Shown here piece after piece: positions 41,238 through 50,173 of a stretch of 64,000 bases of DNA. Where the stretch lies: contig JBFLZC010000003.1 of assembly GCA_040756375.1 (NCBI GenBank), forward strand, positions 186,001 to 250,000, in the 5' to 3' direction. The translations under genes and the position numbers were made by a program. Below the pieces are notes generated by a model. It saw only the letters and a list, made by a program, of their open reading frames with translations, did not search any database and was not told the origin of the DNA. The DNA is from VGSG01 sp040756375 (GTDB lineage: Bacteria; Desulfobacterota; Desulfomonilia; Desulfomonilales; Desulfomonilaceae). Each line of letters starts with the position of its first letter. The stretch's first letter is position 1.

Positions 41238-42105
41238 CAGCGGGCGGCGCCCAAGCGGCTTCGGGTGCAAATTCTCTGTTAGCGGGAGTCATCACCCTGA
41301 TTTTTGCCGGAACCTCAGGTCTGGCCACTGCCTTGACTATGATGCTCCACCCAAGATGATTGTACGGAAAAAATCGGCCCAGAGTTTTATCTATCCAACT
41401 CAACGCATCAATGCGCGTAAACTTCTTCCCAGACCCCGGCAGCCGCGGCAGTTTGTATGGGATCAAGTAGGCGGATCGCCACCGAACCGGTTTGAACCCT
41501 GCGCGTCTCAATTTTGAAGCCAGTGCCGGCGGAGTATAAAAACGCAGATGCGTATCATCCCAGCCAAACCAGCGCTGATTCCTGCGTATCGCGCGCTGGT
41601 ATGTCCCTTCAAGAAGATAGTTTATTGACATGGCATTTTGCGTGCTTATTACGATCGTGCCTCCAGGCTCGATCACTGAGGCTGCATCCTCAAGGAGCCC
41701 TTGGTCATCCTCCACGTGCTCGATCACGTCTTTCATGAGGATAACGTCGAAACGGACGTGAGCCGGAAAAGAAGGAAACCGGTCGCTCGGCAGGAAGTGG
41801 CAAAGTCTGTCCACGTTTTCTTGCCGGGCAAAATACCGGGCGGTTGAAAGCACCGTTTCTTCGGCATCCACTCCCACTACTTGCGCTGCACCGGATAGAG
41901 CCGCGTGCACGGAGAAATAGCCTGCTCCACACCCATAATCGAGAAAGCGTTTCCCCTGGAGATCTCCCAGCAGATCGCGAATATGCTCATTCTTGGCGCG
42001 ACTGTACGCCTTGCTTTGTTGATCGAGGTACGCGTCCAGAGCCTGCTCCGGATCTTGAGATCTGATCCAGTGGTCCTCGGGATATCGCTGTCTTTCAGGG
42101 TTCAT
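41203..42105 (-). CDS. Class I SAM-dependent methyltransferase (UbiG-like)
   Basis: A protein of about 300 residues with a Rossmann methyltransferase domain: motif I FLDYGCGAGYFSVHAA, acidic loop VVGVDAEE, DVILMKDVIEHVEDD and IEPGGTIVISTQN. A C-terminal extension of about 120 residues may hold substrate-binding helices. The start ATG 42105 is uncertain; a TTG at 42141 is in frame. Its substrate is unknown; a small molecule or lipid quinone is typical. The 3' end overlaps the histidine phosphatase gene by 35 bases. Confidence 0.78.
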   Translation of the reverse strand: MNPERQRYPEDHWIRSQDPEQALDAYLDQQSKAYSRAKNEHIRDLLGDLQGKRFLDYGCGAGYFSVHAALSGAAQVVGVDAEETVLSTARYFARQENVDRLCHFLPSDRFPSFPAHVRFDVILMKDVIEHVEDDQGLLEDAASVIEPGGTIVISTQNAMSINYLLEGTYQRAIRRNQRWFGWDDTHLRFYTPPALASKLRRAGFKPVRWRSAYLIPYKLPRLPGSGKKFTRIDALSWIDKTLGRFFPYNHLGWSIIVKAVARPEVPAKIRVMTPANREFAPEAAWAPPAVILPRTLDPAS

Positions 42106-42202
42106 CGTATGAGGTCTTCCACCTGCTTCTATGTTATTCAACCGCGCACCGAAATGTGCCTAATCGAGGTGGTCCCTAGCGACGTCTATCGATGAAGGCG
42201 CT

Positions 42203-42257
42203 GTAGGGGCGCAATTCATTGCGCCCGGTAAGAGGGCGTGATGAATCACGCCCCTAC
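42203..42257. repeat. GTAGGGGCG-type palindromic repeat (copy 3)
   Basis: A 55-bp element with CAATTCATTG and TGATGAATCA cores between GTAGGGGCG and CGCCCCTAC. It is the inverted, 52/55-identical partner of 32491-32545. It lies just upstream of the methyltransferase gene. Confidence 0.8.
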
Positions 42258-42319
42258 GATTAATCGCATAAGTTGCCAACGGGCAAGATTTCCCGAGGTC
42301 TCACCATCGAGAACCATAT

Positions 42320-43564
42320 TCAGTGCACTCTAGTATAGTCTGTCACCTCTTCGAGCCATCGGATCTCCCCGGACGCCAATTTCAGAAGGAACAAGGCAGC
42401 CAGCTGTGCCCTTTCGGTCAAGCTGTCCAGGAAGAGGTATTCTTCGGACGTATGAATACCTTGTCCCCTGACTCCCAGGCTGTCAACCGTGGTCAGGCCC
42501 GCGGCCGCCAGGATGTTCCCGTCGCTGGCCCCACCGCTTGGTTGCCATTGGACCGAAAGGCCGATTTCTTCTCCACATCGGGCAAAGTGTTTGAGCGCCC
42601 TTAGTGTGGCGTCATCAAGAGGTTTGGGCGGCCTCGCAAAATCACCCCAGAGACGGACCGAGAAACCGTCACGGCCGTTCAATTCATCAACCAGAGCGCC
42701 AAGGTTGGCGTCAAAGATCTCCCGATCCGCGTCCGAAGTCACCCGAGCGTTGAATCTGCATTGACAGAAATCCGGCACCACATTAGCGGGACCTCCTCCG
42801 CCGAGCCATCCCACGTTTATGGTCACGCCCGTTCGATCCGCGTGCATCGCATTCAGACGCACGATAAACTCTGACAGGAGATGAATGGCATTCCGCCCTT
42901 CACCGGGATTTCGGCCTGCATGAGCGGCCCTGCCTCGCACAACCACCGTGAAGTTTCCCGATCCGCGGCGAGCACTTACCAGCGCACCTCCAGGGAGCGC
43001 GGGCTCAAAGAGCAAGGCCAAGTGGTTTCGTTTTGCCGCCGCGCGCAAAAGCTCGGCAGAGCCCGGTGAGCCGATCTCTTCGTCAGGATTGATAAAGATC
43101 TCCCATCCTATGCTTTCCGCCCAAGGGCTGCGTTCGAGCGCTACCAGGGCCGTGAGCATCACCGCGAGCCCGCCCTTGGCATCCGCGACTCCAGGACCCT
43201 TGAGACGATCTCCGTCGATGCGCGAGCATTCCTGAAAGGGATGTTCCGCTTCAAATACCGTGTCGTAGTGGATCCCGAGGAAAACCTTGAGCGAAGCTGA
43301 TGGCCGCTTCACGATTGAAAGGGCTTTGCCAAGAGGAACTTCGGTCGGTTCCCCGCGGCCGTCCACCATTGTTTGAGGCGGAAGTGAGAGCGAGCGCATC
43401 TCGCCGCCAAGAGCGCTGAAATCATCGCTTAATAAGTCCAGCAAGGCATTGAGGCCAGTGATGTTGCGGCTGCCGGAGTTAACCGCGGCCCAGCGTTCCA
43501 CAAGGCTCACCATGTGATCCTTCTGACCTTTGATCCAATCGAGGTGGGTCGCGTAGTCTACCAT
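42320..43564 (-). CDS. M20-family metallopeptidase / deacylase
   Basis: A 414-residue di-zinc amidohydrolase of the ArgE/DapE/CPG2 group. Zinc-site motifs are HYDTVF, GPGVADAKGGLAVM, NPDEEIGSPGS with the catalytic Glu, SDGNILAAAGL and a C-terminal HTSEEYLFLDS. A dimerisation domain lies in the middle (about 190-300). The start ATG at 43564 overlaps the stop of the alanine dehydrogenase gene as TAATG, so the two are translationally coupled. It may release an amino acid such as alanine from an N-acyl or peptide substrate. Confidence 0.85.
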   Translation of the reverse strand: MVDYATHLDWIKGQKDHMVSLVERWAAVNSGSRNITGLNALLDLLSDDFSALGGEMRSLSLPPQTMVDGRGEPTEVPLGKALSIVKRPSASLKVFLGIHYDTVFEAEHPFQECSRIDGDRLKGPGVADAKGGLAVMLTALVALERSPWAESIGWEIFINPDEEIGSPGSAELLRAAAKRNHLALLFEPALPGGALVSARRGSGNFTVVVRGRAAHAGRNPGEGRNAIHLLSEFIVRLNAMHADRTGVTINVGWLGGGGPANVVPDFCQCRFNARVTSDADREIFDANLGALVDELNGRDGFSVRLWGDFARPPKPLDDATLRALKHFARCGEEIGLSVQWQPSGGASDGNILAAAGLTTVDSLGVRGQGIHTSEEYLFLDSLTERAQLAALFLLKLASGEIRWLEEVTDYTRVH

Positions 43565-44685
43565 TAGGAGCCAAAGCCGCACTGATCGAGACTTACGTAC
43601 GTGAGCCCAAGTGCCAGGGCTACGTTTTCGTATGTGACGTGTCCTTTGTAGAGGTTGACCCCTTTTGCCAATGCAGGATCACCTCTGACCGCCAGAGCAA
43701 ATCCTTGTTCCGCGAGCTTGAGCGCGTACGGGAGGGTGACATTGGTGAGCGCGAATGTGGAGGTTCGTGCAACCGCGCCGGGCATGTTGGGCACACAGTA
43801 ATGGATAACCTCGTCCACCGTGAACGTGGGTTTGCTATGCGTCGTGGGCCTGGTAGTTTGTGCGCACCCTCCCTGGTCCACGGCAACATCGACGATGACC
43901 GCGCCTGCTTTCATGTCTCTCACCATGTCTCGGCTTATCAAATGCGGCGCGCGTGCCCCAGGGATGAGCACCGCGCCAATGACCAGATGAGAATTCACGA
44001 CCGACTCATAGATGTTGTCATAGTTGGACATGATGGTGGTGACGCGGCTGCCGAATATGTCGTCCATGTACATGAGCCGCTTCAGGTCCATGTCGATCAG
44101 ATGCACTTCAGCGCCAAGACCCACGGCTATCTTGGTGGCCGCGCGGCCCACGGAACCCGCGCCCACAATCGTTACCCGGCCGCGACTCACACCCGGAACA
44201 CCTCCCAGGAGCACTCCCCGACCGCCCTGAGTCTTCTCGAGGAAATGGGCTCCGATCTGCACCGACATGCGCCCCGCCACCTCGCTCATGGGAACCAGGA
44301 GAGGGAGCGTCCCGTCCGTTAATTGAATCGTTTCGTACGCGACCGTAATGATCTTCCTGTCGAGAAGCGCTCGGGTGAGTTCCGGGGCCGGAGCAAGGTG
44401 GAGATAGGCATACAGGATTTGGCCCTCACGCAGGAGCTCATATTCCTGCCGCTGAGGTTCCTTGACCTTCATGATCATTTCCGCCTGGCCGTACACCTCC
44501 GAAGCTTTGCCCACTATTGTGGCGCCCGCGTTGAGGTATTCCGCGTCGGAAATGCGCGAGCCCTCACCCGCGCCGCTTTCCACAAGCACTTCGTGGCCGT
44601 GCGCGGCAAGAATCCGCACTCCGGCCGGCACGATACCCACCCTGTATTCGTCTTCCTTAATCTCTTTCGGCACACCAATGATCAT
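43564..44685 (-). CDS. ald: Alanine dehydrogenase
   Basis: A 373-residue NAD-dependent alanine dehydrogenase, interconverting L-alanine and pyruvate plus ammonia. The N-terminus MIIGVPKEIKEDEYRVGI and the conserved YLHLAP (catalytic-site His), VTIVGAGSVGRAATKIAVGLGA (NAD fold), VDVAVDQGG and VPNMPGAVARTST are diagnostic. ATG 44685 is chosen because GAGGAT lies just upstream and the protein then has the family length. Coupled to the M20 peptidase gene downstream. Confidence 0.93.
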   Translation of the reverse strand: MIIGVPKEIKEDEYRVGIVPAGVRILAAHGHEVLVESGAGEGSRISDAEYLNAGATIVGKASEVYGQAEMIMKVKEPQRQEYELLREGQILYAYLHLAPAPELTRALLDRKIITVAYETIQLTDGTLPLLVPMSEVAGRMSVQIGAHFLEKTQGGRGVLLGGVPGVSRGRVTIVGAGSVGRAATKIAVGLGAEVHLIDMDLKRLMYMDDIFGSRVTTIMSNYDNIYESVVNSHLVIGAVLIPGARAPHLISRDMVRDMKAGAVIVDVAVDQGGCAQTTRPTTHSKPTFTVDEVIHYCVPNMPGAVARTSTFALTNVTLPYALKLAEQGFALAVRGDPALAKGVNLYKGHVTYENVALALGLTYVSLDQCGFGS

Positions 44686-44990
44686 ATCGATCCTCGCAGG
44701 GAAGCCTTGACCTTTATCTGATACGTTAGATGACCCTTCTTCCATTTAAGGATTGGTTCTTTTGCTCTGCAAGCCTCCAAAGGATCACTTCCTCAGCTTG
44801 AGACCGCCTGCGTCCAGGATGGACGCCCCAATCGCCCCTCTGGGGCTTCGGCGGAGTCGCTTGAATAATCCATTCCATATTTGAAGTCAGTATTCAAGCC
44901 GGATTTCTTCAGATGCATCATCTGAGCAAGCCGTATTGCTCCGGTTACGCCATTTCAACGCACACGCTAGAAGCGATGGGAAAGATGGCA

Positions 44991-45040
44991 GTTTTTGGGG
45001 AGGGGTCTGGGGAGGCCCTTTTTGTTCGGCCTCCCCAGCC
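44991..45040. repeat. GGGGAGGCC...CCCCAAAAACTTC repeat (copy 3, inverted)
   Basis: Reads GTTTTTGGGGAGGGG, then GGGGAGGCCC and GGCCTCCCC arms around TTTTTGTTC. It is the reverse complement of the copies at 31047-31104 and 36771-36820. The rest of 44686-45075 contains nothing recognisable. Confidence 0.65.
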
Positions 45041-45075
45041 ACTTCTCCAAAACCTCTCACGACTTGCAACCGCTT

Positions 45076-45786
45076 CTAACCGTTTCTGCCAACCAGCAGG
45101 GCCACGCAGTAGTATTGCCACACGAAATCCACTTCTTCAAAGCCGCAATCAAGCCACCAGCTTTTCTTTTCGTCCTTGTTCACGTAGTAATGTCGTTCCT
45201 TTTCTTTGCTGAGCCTCGTTAGTTCTTCGAGCATATCCCTCGGGACTATGCCGCCCTGGATTGCAGCCTCCGTCGCGCGCTCCATCTCGCGGAAATAGAG
45301 TTCCAGATTCAGGTCGCCCTGGTACGCCTCGACAGTTGCCAACCACCCGCCGGGTTTCAGAATCCGCTTGAGACCCTTTAGGCACCGGAGATAGGCGAGG
45401 CGGTCGAGATGCTCCAGCACAAGGACCGAAACCGCGGCATCGAAGGTGTGGTCTTCCCAATTCAGATCCCACCCTTCGCGCTCCAGATCGGCCTGATAGA
45501 AATCAACAACACCTGAGGTGAGCTTTTTCCTTGCAAGTGAGAGCATTTCATGGGAACCGTCAAGGCACGAAAGGCGATGAAGCGGTAGACTCTCGGCCAG
45601 CCGCAGGGACGTATTGCCGGTCCCACATCCCAGGTCAAGGATGGTCAAGCGTTCCTTATCCCGCAGCACATGACTCAGGAAGCTCACGGAGCATGAGATC
45701 ATGTCGTCATAGCGAGGCACGCATGATCGCTGGTACGCGTCATATAGCGGAGCTTGCAGATCGAAGAATTCGACAGTGGCCGACAT
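45076..45786 (-). CDS. Class I SAM-dependent methyltransferase
   Basis: A 236-residue methyltransferase with motif I LTILDLGCGTGNTSLRLA, acidic-loop LSCLDGS, FYQADLE, FDAAVSVLVLEHL and ILKPGGWLATVE. The first 45 residues (FFDLQAPLYDAYQR) resemble the lid helix of small-molecule methyltransferases. The substrate is unknown. It is divergent from the HtrA gene with a 215-base gap between them, in which no convincing promoter was identified. Confidence 0.8.
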   Translation of the reverse strand: MSATVEFFDLQAPLYDAYQRSCVPRYDDMISCSVSFLSHVLRDKERLTILDLGCGTGNTSLRLAESLPLHRLSCLDGSHEMLSLARKKLTSGVVDFYQADLEREGWDLNWEDHTFDAAVSVLVLEHLDRLAYLRCLKGLKRILKPGGWLATVEAYQGDLNLELYFREMERATEAAIQGGIVPRDMLEELTRLSKEKERHYYVNKDEKKSWWLDCGFEEVDFVWQYYCVALLVGRNG

Positions 45787-46001
45787 TGAGACTCCCGGAA
45801 GAAACTCGGCCTATCAAAGCATCGGTTTGACGGTCCCGCGGCCGCCCAGGCGACCCGCTAGGGGCCTTCGTCTTGTAATCTCGGCGTGTTATACGCCCAA
45901 ACGTAACAGAAGCGCTGGAAGGTGTCAAAAGCTTAGGAGAACCAAATTCCCGTGTGCGGGTCAAACAAGTGTAAATAATGATTATTGAAGGAGAGACATA
46001 C

Positions 46002-47480
46002 ATGAACAAGGACGGTTTTCAGATGGTGGCGGTGGCGATCGTATGCGCCGTTTTGATGGTTTTCGTCTCGGGCGCGTACTTGCCGGTACCCGCGGCCAAC
46101 AACTCTCCCGCCTTCCTAAAGCAGATGGGCGAAGCCTTTGTGGAGGTAGCCCAAAAGGTCACCCCAGCAGTTGTAAACATCATGTCTTCCAAAACTATGG
46201 CGGGGGCCGGCCCCGGCGCAAGTCAGTTCGACAAGATCCCGGAGGATCATCCATTCAAGGAATTCTTCGGTGACGACCTCTTCAAGAAGTTCTTCAAGGG
46301 GCCTTATGGCGGCGGAAAGGAGTTCCGTCGTCAGGGCGTAGGGTCGGGCGTGATTGTCGGATCTGACGGCACTATTCTCACGAATGCCCACGTAGTGAAG
46401 GATGCCGACGAGATTAAGGTCACCTTGCCGGACAAGCGCACTTTCGACGCGAAGGTTATCGGTGCGGACCCGGAGAGCGACATCGCGGTAATCAAGGTGA
46501 ACGCAACCAGCCTCCCGACTGCAAAGTTAGGTGATTCCAGCAAGATTCGGGTTGGCGAGATTGTGCTCGCCATAGGCAACCCGTTCAAGCTGAGCAGCAC
46601 GGTCACTTCCGGCATCGTTAGCGCTACCGGGCGATCCAATGTGGGCATTATCGACTATGAAGACTTCATCCAAACCGACGCGGCCATCAATCCGGGCAAT
46701 TCGGGTGGCCCGTTGGTCAACGTGAACGGTGAAGTCATCGGAATCAACACCGCAATAGCGACAGGCAGCGGCGGGTATCAAGGCGTAGGTTTTGCGATAC
46801 CTTCGAACACCGCGCAGCACATCATGGATTCTTTGCTCAAAGAGGGGAAGGTGCGCCGAGGTTTGTTGGGCGTGCACATTCAGGACCTTACCCCAGCCCT
46901 CGCCAAGTCCTACAACCGCGAGGAAATCAAGGGCGCTCTCGTTTCCCAGGTCATCAGCGGCAGCCCCGCGGAAAAGGCAGGGATCGAATCCGGGGACATC
47001 GTTCTGAAATACAACGGTCAGCCGGTGGAAGGCGCTGCGCAACTGAAGAACATGGTTGGCGTTGCAAAGCCCGGGGCCACGGCAACCCTCACCCTATTCA
47101 GAAAGGGTTCAACCCTTGAGAAGAAGGTAACGGTAGGCGAACGCGACTCAAAGAAGATCGCTGCCGCACAGGAAGAGCCGGACTCAGGTAAGTCAAGCAC
47201 CGAGCTTGGAATAGCTATTGAACCGGTCCCGCCTGCGGTTGCAGAGAAGTTGAACCTCCCCAAGGGTAAGGGAGTGCGTGTGGCCGATGTCCAGGGAGGC
47301 GGCGTAGGCCAAACCATGGGTCTGAAATCCGGGGACATCATTCTTGAGGTGGACGACAAGGCCGTGGGCGACGTTGCATCCTTTAAGACGGCCCTGCAAG
47401 AATCCAAGAAAGGCAATGTGGTGCGTCTGAAGGTTCAGAGAGGTAACAACACACTCTTCTTCGCAAGTAACCTCAAATAG
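46002..47480 (+). CDS. degP: DegP/HtrA-type periplasmic serine protease
   Basis: A 492-residue envelope protease-chaperone. An N-terminal signal segment (FQMVAVAIVCAVLMVFVSG) precedes a trypsin-like domain with the catalytic triad His130 in TNAHVV, Asp160 in SDIAVIKV and Ser234 in GNSGGPL. Two PDZ domains follow, at about residues 280-370 and 390-490. GAAGGAGAG precedes ATG 46002, 8 bases away. It degrades or refolds damaged exported proteins. A hairpin with GGGGCGGG arms lies just after the stop. Confidence 0.92.
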   Translation: MNKDGFQMVAVAIVCAVLMVFVSGAYLPVPAANNSPAFLKQMGEAFVEVAQKVTPAVVNIMSSKTMAGAGPGASQFDKIPEDHPFKEFFGDDLFKKFFKGPYGGGKEFRRQGVGSGVIVGSDGTILTNAHVVKDADEIKVTLPDKRTFDAKVIGADPESDIAVIKVNATSLPTAKLGDSSKIRVGEIVLAIGNPFKLSSTVTSGIVSATGRSNVGIIDYEDFIQTDAAINPGNSGGPLVNVNGEVIGINTAIATGSGGYQGVGFAIPSNTAQHIMDSLLKEGKVRRGLLGVHIQDLTPALAKSYNREEIKGALVSQVISGSPAEKAGIESGDIVLKYNGQPVEGAAQLKNMVGVAKPGATATLTLFRKGSTLEKKVTVGERDSKKIAAAQEEPDSGKSSTELGIAIEPVPPAVAEKLNLPKGKGVRVADVQGGGVGQTMGLKSGDIILEVDDKAVGDVASFKTALQESKKGNVVRLKVQRGNNTLFFASNLK

Positions 47481-47503
47481 ACCGTTCCAACCGTGAACCG
47501 TCG

Positions 47504-47527
47504 GGGGCGGGTTTCAAGGCCCGCCCC
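47504..47527 (+). terminator. Hairpin terminator-like structure after degP
   Basis: Perfect 8-bp stem GGGGCGGG / CCCGCCCC with an 8-base loop, followed by TATATG rather than a T-run. It lies 24 bases after the protease stop codon. Confidence 0.5.
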
Positions 47528-47645
47528 TATATGACCTACCGTACTAAAGAGCTGCAACGAATCCTGGAATTTCTCAGCTTCGGTGGGCACTCCGGGGCTT
47601 CGCCTCGGAGAATGAGAAGAAGAGCGCATCGTTGCGCAATAACTT

Positions 47646-47669
47646 GGAGGGGAGACTCATCTCCCCTCC
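47646..47669. terminator. Perfect 10-bp hairpin between convergent genes
   Basis: Arms GGAGGGGAGA and TCTCCCCTCC with a CTCA loop, between the protease gene and a convergent small gene. No T-run on either strand. It may act as a bidirectional transcription barrier. Confidence 0.45.
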
Positions 47670-47718
47670 AAACCACCCCATACGTAGATCCGAACAAAAG
47701 TACTCAAGCCGAGGACTT

Positions 47719-48063
47719 TCACACGAATTCTACATCAATTCGGCATCCGAGGGATTCCAGGTCCTTCCATAGGCACATCGTCGCGTGACGGAACAGGGAT
47801 TTGTGTTCCCTGGCCGCACCGACGCGCCGCATTTCACCGGGGAAGACAAACTCTTTGGAGTCAAACTGCCCCTCGTTGAAGTACTGATCCAAAGATTCTT
47901 CCCAGGTACCCCTAAGGAACCCGTTCGGTGAGTGACAGAGCGGCACATCGACCTGCTCGGTCTGACACTCCTGGGCCACGCGCACTTCCACGTGCATTCC
48001 CGACCGATAGGTTATGTCAGCCAAGGGACGCCCATTTCGAGACAAGTGCGCGATAATGACCAT
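47719..48063 (-). CDS. Hypothetical protein
   Basis: A 114-residue protein starting at ATG 48063 behind GAGGAC. It has an amphipathic N-terminus (MVIIAHLSRNGRPLADITYR), three cysteines, and a C-terminal LWKDLESLGCRIDVEF. No family, signal peptide or membrane helix is recognised. The reading frame is the only long one here, and the upstream site is reasonable, so it is probably real. The spacer 48064-48440 beyond its start holds only the repeat at 48239-48333. Confidence 0.45.
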   Translation of the reverse strand: MVIIAHLSRNGRPLADITYRSGMHVEVRVAQECQTEQVDVPLCHSPNGFLRGTWEESLDQYFNEGQFDSKEFVFPGEMRRVGAAREHKSLFRHATMCLWKDLESLGCRIDVEFV

Positions 48064-48238
48064 TCTCTAAGTCCTCGGTGGGGCGATTCGGGCACAAGTG
48101 ACCGCGGTTTCGCGAAGTTAAGAGTTTACCAACGAGAACCCCGGATATGCAAGACGTAGCCGGACGCTACCCCGCGAGGGTCTCAGTCCCAATCATTCCG
48201 GCTCCATTATCTACACAGCTTCCAGTGACTGGTAGGCC

Positions 48239-48333
48239 GTAGGTCGGATTGAGTCCCGCTTTCTGGGAGGGACGAAATCCGACATCATGCCCAAAGCAAC
48301 CTGTCGGGTTTCGCTGGGCTCAACCCGAGCTAC
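48239..48333. repeat. GTAGGTCGG-type palindromic repeat (copy 2, inverted)
   Basis: A 95-bp element whose reverse complement aligns end to end with 32967-33051, with an extra stretch of about nine bases in the middle. Ends are GTAGGTCGG and CCGAGCTAC. Confidence 0.75.
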
Positions 48334-48440
48334 CTCTGTTCACTGTTTGATAGCGCACTCGTACGAGTCCCAGTCATTCAGTCCTGACTATTCACAAAGC
48401 GTTCAACGAACTGCGATCACGACCTGTTCAGAACAAGGCC

Positions 48441-49040
48441 CTAGGTACGCTGGCTTGCCGGGACATATCTGCCCTCAGAGTCGTAGCAAGTGCCTCGCAG
48501 TTGTTGTTCCAAATGCAGAATTTCAGCGCTGGGGCGGGTTCGGATGCGCCGCGCAGGGGATCCAGCATAAACGGTCCAAGGCTCGCAGTCTGTTTTGACG
48601 AGGGAATTTGCCCCTATGGCTGCTCCTTCACCGATTGTCACGCCAGGCAAGATAACGCTGTTAGCCCCGATTATGGCGTGCTTTTTGAAACGGACATAGG
48701 AGCGCACGGGCTGACGAAAAGGGTGCGGAACCGACGGATTTGTCAAACATCTCCCTGTGTAGTCTTCGTCTCCCGTGAAGACGCGAACCCCTGCGGATAG
48801 TCCTGCGAAGTCCTCCATAATAAATTCTCCCCCGCCCGTGATCGATGTGAATGCCGCAATGTGAACAAAGCTGCCGATAGTGGTGGTTTTGCCTCCCATG
48901 AGGAAGACAAAGTCGTCAATAATCACGCTGTCACCTATAGAAATGACTTCCGGGGACACGATCTTCGCCAGCGGCCAGATGGTCACGTCTTGGCCGACTC
49001 GTGCAAACTGGATGTCATAAGCCTGATTCTCAGCGTTCAC
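48441..49040 (-). CDS. Left-handed beta-helix O-acetyltransferase
   Basis: A 199-residue hexapeptide-repeat acyltransferase. Hexapeptide runs are seen throughout (PEVISIGDSVIIDDFV, then TTIGSFVHIAAFTSI), and the C-terminal block IIGANSVILPGVTIGEGAAI with ANSLVKTD and YAGSPARRI is typical of LacA/WbbJ-like sugar O-acetyltransferases. A GTG start at 49040 has AGGGGG six bases upstream. It overlaps the upstream broken membrane-protein gene by 11 bases, so it was probably part of a glycan-biosynthesis operon. Confidence 0.8.
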   Translation of the reverse strand: MNAENQAYDIQFARVGQDVTIWPLAKIVSPEVISIGDSVIIDDFVFLMGGKTTTIGSFVHIAAFTSITGGGEFIMEDFAGLSAGVRVFTGDEDYTGRCLTNPSVPHPFRQPVRSYVRFKKHAIIGANSVILPGVTIGEGAAIGANSLVKTDCEPWTVYAGSPARRIRTRPSAEILHLEQQLRGTCYDSEGRYVPASQRT

Positions 49041-49731
49041 AACAAACCCCCTGCGAATTTCGGAAATGCCCGAGGCAGAGACATACGTTTTGGGTCAATT
49101 CGAAGCTGACAGCAGACGCCGAGTTTTCTTCGAAATGCCAAGGGAAGAAATTCCCCTTTCGGGCAATGATTCGCCATTCGGAGCCTTCCGGTTTTTCGAG
49201 ACAAAGCGCCTTCACATTGATTTCCCAGTCGCATACCCATGTTATTGTGCGATCCAGGAGATAATGACCGATGCGGCCCTTATACGCAAATACTTCATGG
49301 TTCACTTTGCCGTCCAAATTGACTACTTTTTCCCGAGAATAGCCAAGTGTCCCGCTCCGGAATGCACCCACGTACTCCTCCCCAGGCACCAACCGGCGAA
49401 CCAGCGGCAACTGCTCCGAATAGAATATACCCTCTCTCGCGGTTTCACCCCTATGCCAGAAGGTTGTTGCCATCAGGGAAACGGTGGTTAGGCACAGGAC
49501 CGCCAAGACAAGCTTGGGGCAGCGATCAGCGAAGGCTGAGAGAGCCACAACGGTACAAAGCGCGCCGGGCAGAACCAATGGGGCGAAGTACCTGCCGTAG
49601 GACCAGGGTTGGAACCTCGTAACGTAGCAAACGGAGAGCACAAATACAGTCACAATAGTGATCACCCCGAATTCCAGCGTTTGCTTGGGCCTATCTCGCC
49701 CATGGTTGCACACCTGGTTGCAGTCTCTCAT
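49030..49731 (-). pseudogene. C-terminal fragment of a membrane glycosyltransferase
   Basis: The 233-residue frame begins with membrane segments (ITIVTVFVLSVCYVTRF, then YGRYFAPLVLPGALCTVVALS and LVLAVLCLTTVSLMATTF) and ends in a soluble part with VVNLDGKVNHEVFAYKG. This is the usual back half of large GT-C-like membrane proteins, without their N-terminal catalytic region. The first 18 or so residues do not look native. The missing front probably corresponds to the fragment at 51803-52027 on the same strand. The 11-base overlap with the acetyltransferase start is intact. Confidence 0.55.
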
Positions 49732-50173
49732 TTTCCGAATCTGGCCGAGTGCGACCCAAGTAATACCTGCCGCTGGCCTACTACTTCCTGCACATGCCCC
49801 GGCAATTCGTGGGCGAAGAAGTTAGAACTCCTTTGGGCAAGGTGCGCGAAAAGGCTGGCCCACTGGGATCGCCGTCGTCTGTGTCCCAAACCACAACTAT
49901 CCGGCTTTCCGGCTTGTTCTAAGGTGAACGCTGTGATAGATTTCCGCGGTCGATTCTTATTGTTGACTCGTAGTGGAGGGACGGATACCGTTGCTCGCCG
50001 ACGGCGAAATCGTCTTGGGCGGAAGTCTCGCGCTGTCAGAGCGCTATACAGCTGTGCATTAGAAATGGGCCAAGCTACGGCAGCGGCAGACACGCGCGTC
50101 TGCCCAGGCAGTTCCTGAGCGCAGCGGGTGCGCCCCTACAGGAAATGGACGCGTCGAATAGAGGCCAATTCCA
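49732..50173. other. Degenerate spacer with repeat-like tail
   Basis: 442 bases without an intact gene. On the plus strand a stretch near 49772-49860 reads PLAYYFLHMPRQFVGEEV and onward to a stop, which looks like a decayed coding fragment of unknown origin. At about 50084-50138 there is a diverged GTAGGGGCG-family repeat (GGCAGACACGCGCGTCTGCC then GCGCCCCTAC). Confidence 0.4.

Noticed and set aside
45787..46001. Heat-shock-type (sigma32) promoter before degP
   Set aside because: CTTGTAA and CGCCCAAA are only loosely similar to the consensus and their spacing is poor.
49609..50118. A 169-codon plus-strand frame in the decayed glycan region
   Set aside because: No family-like sequence, no good ribosome-binding site, and it overlaps both the broken gene and a repeat.
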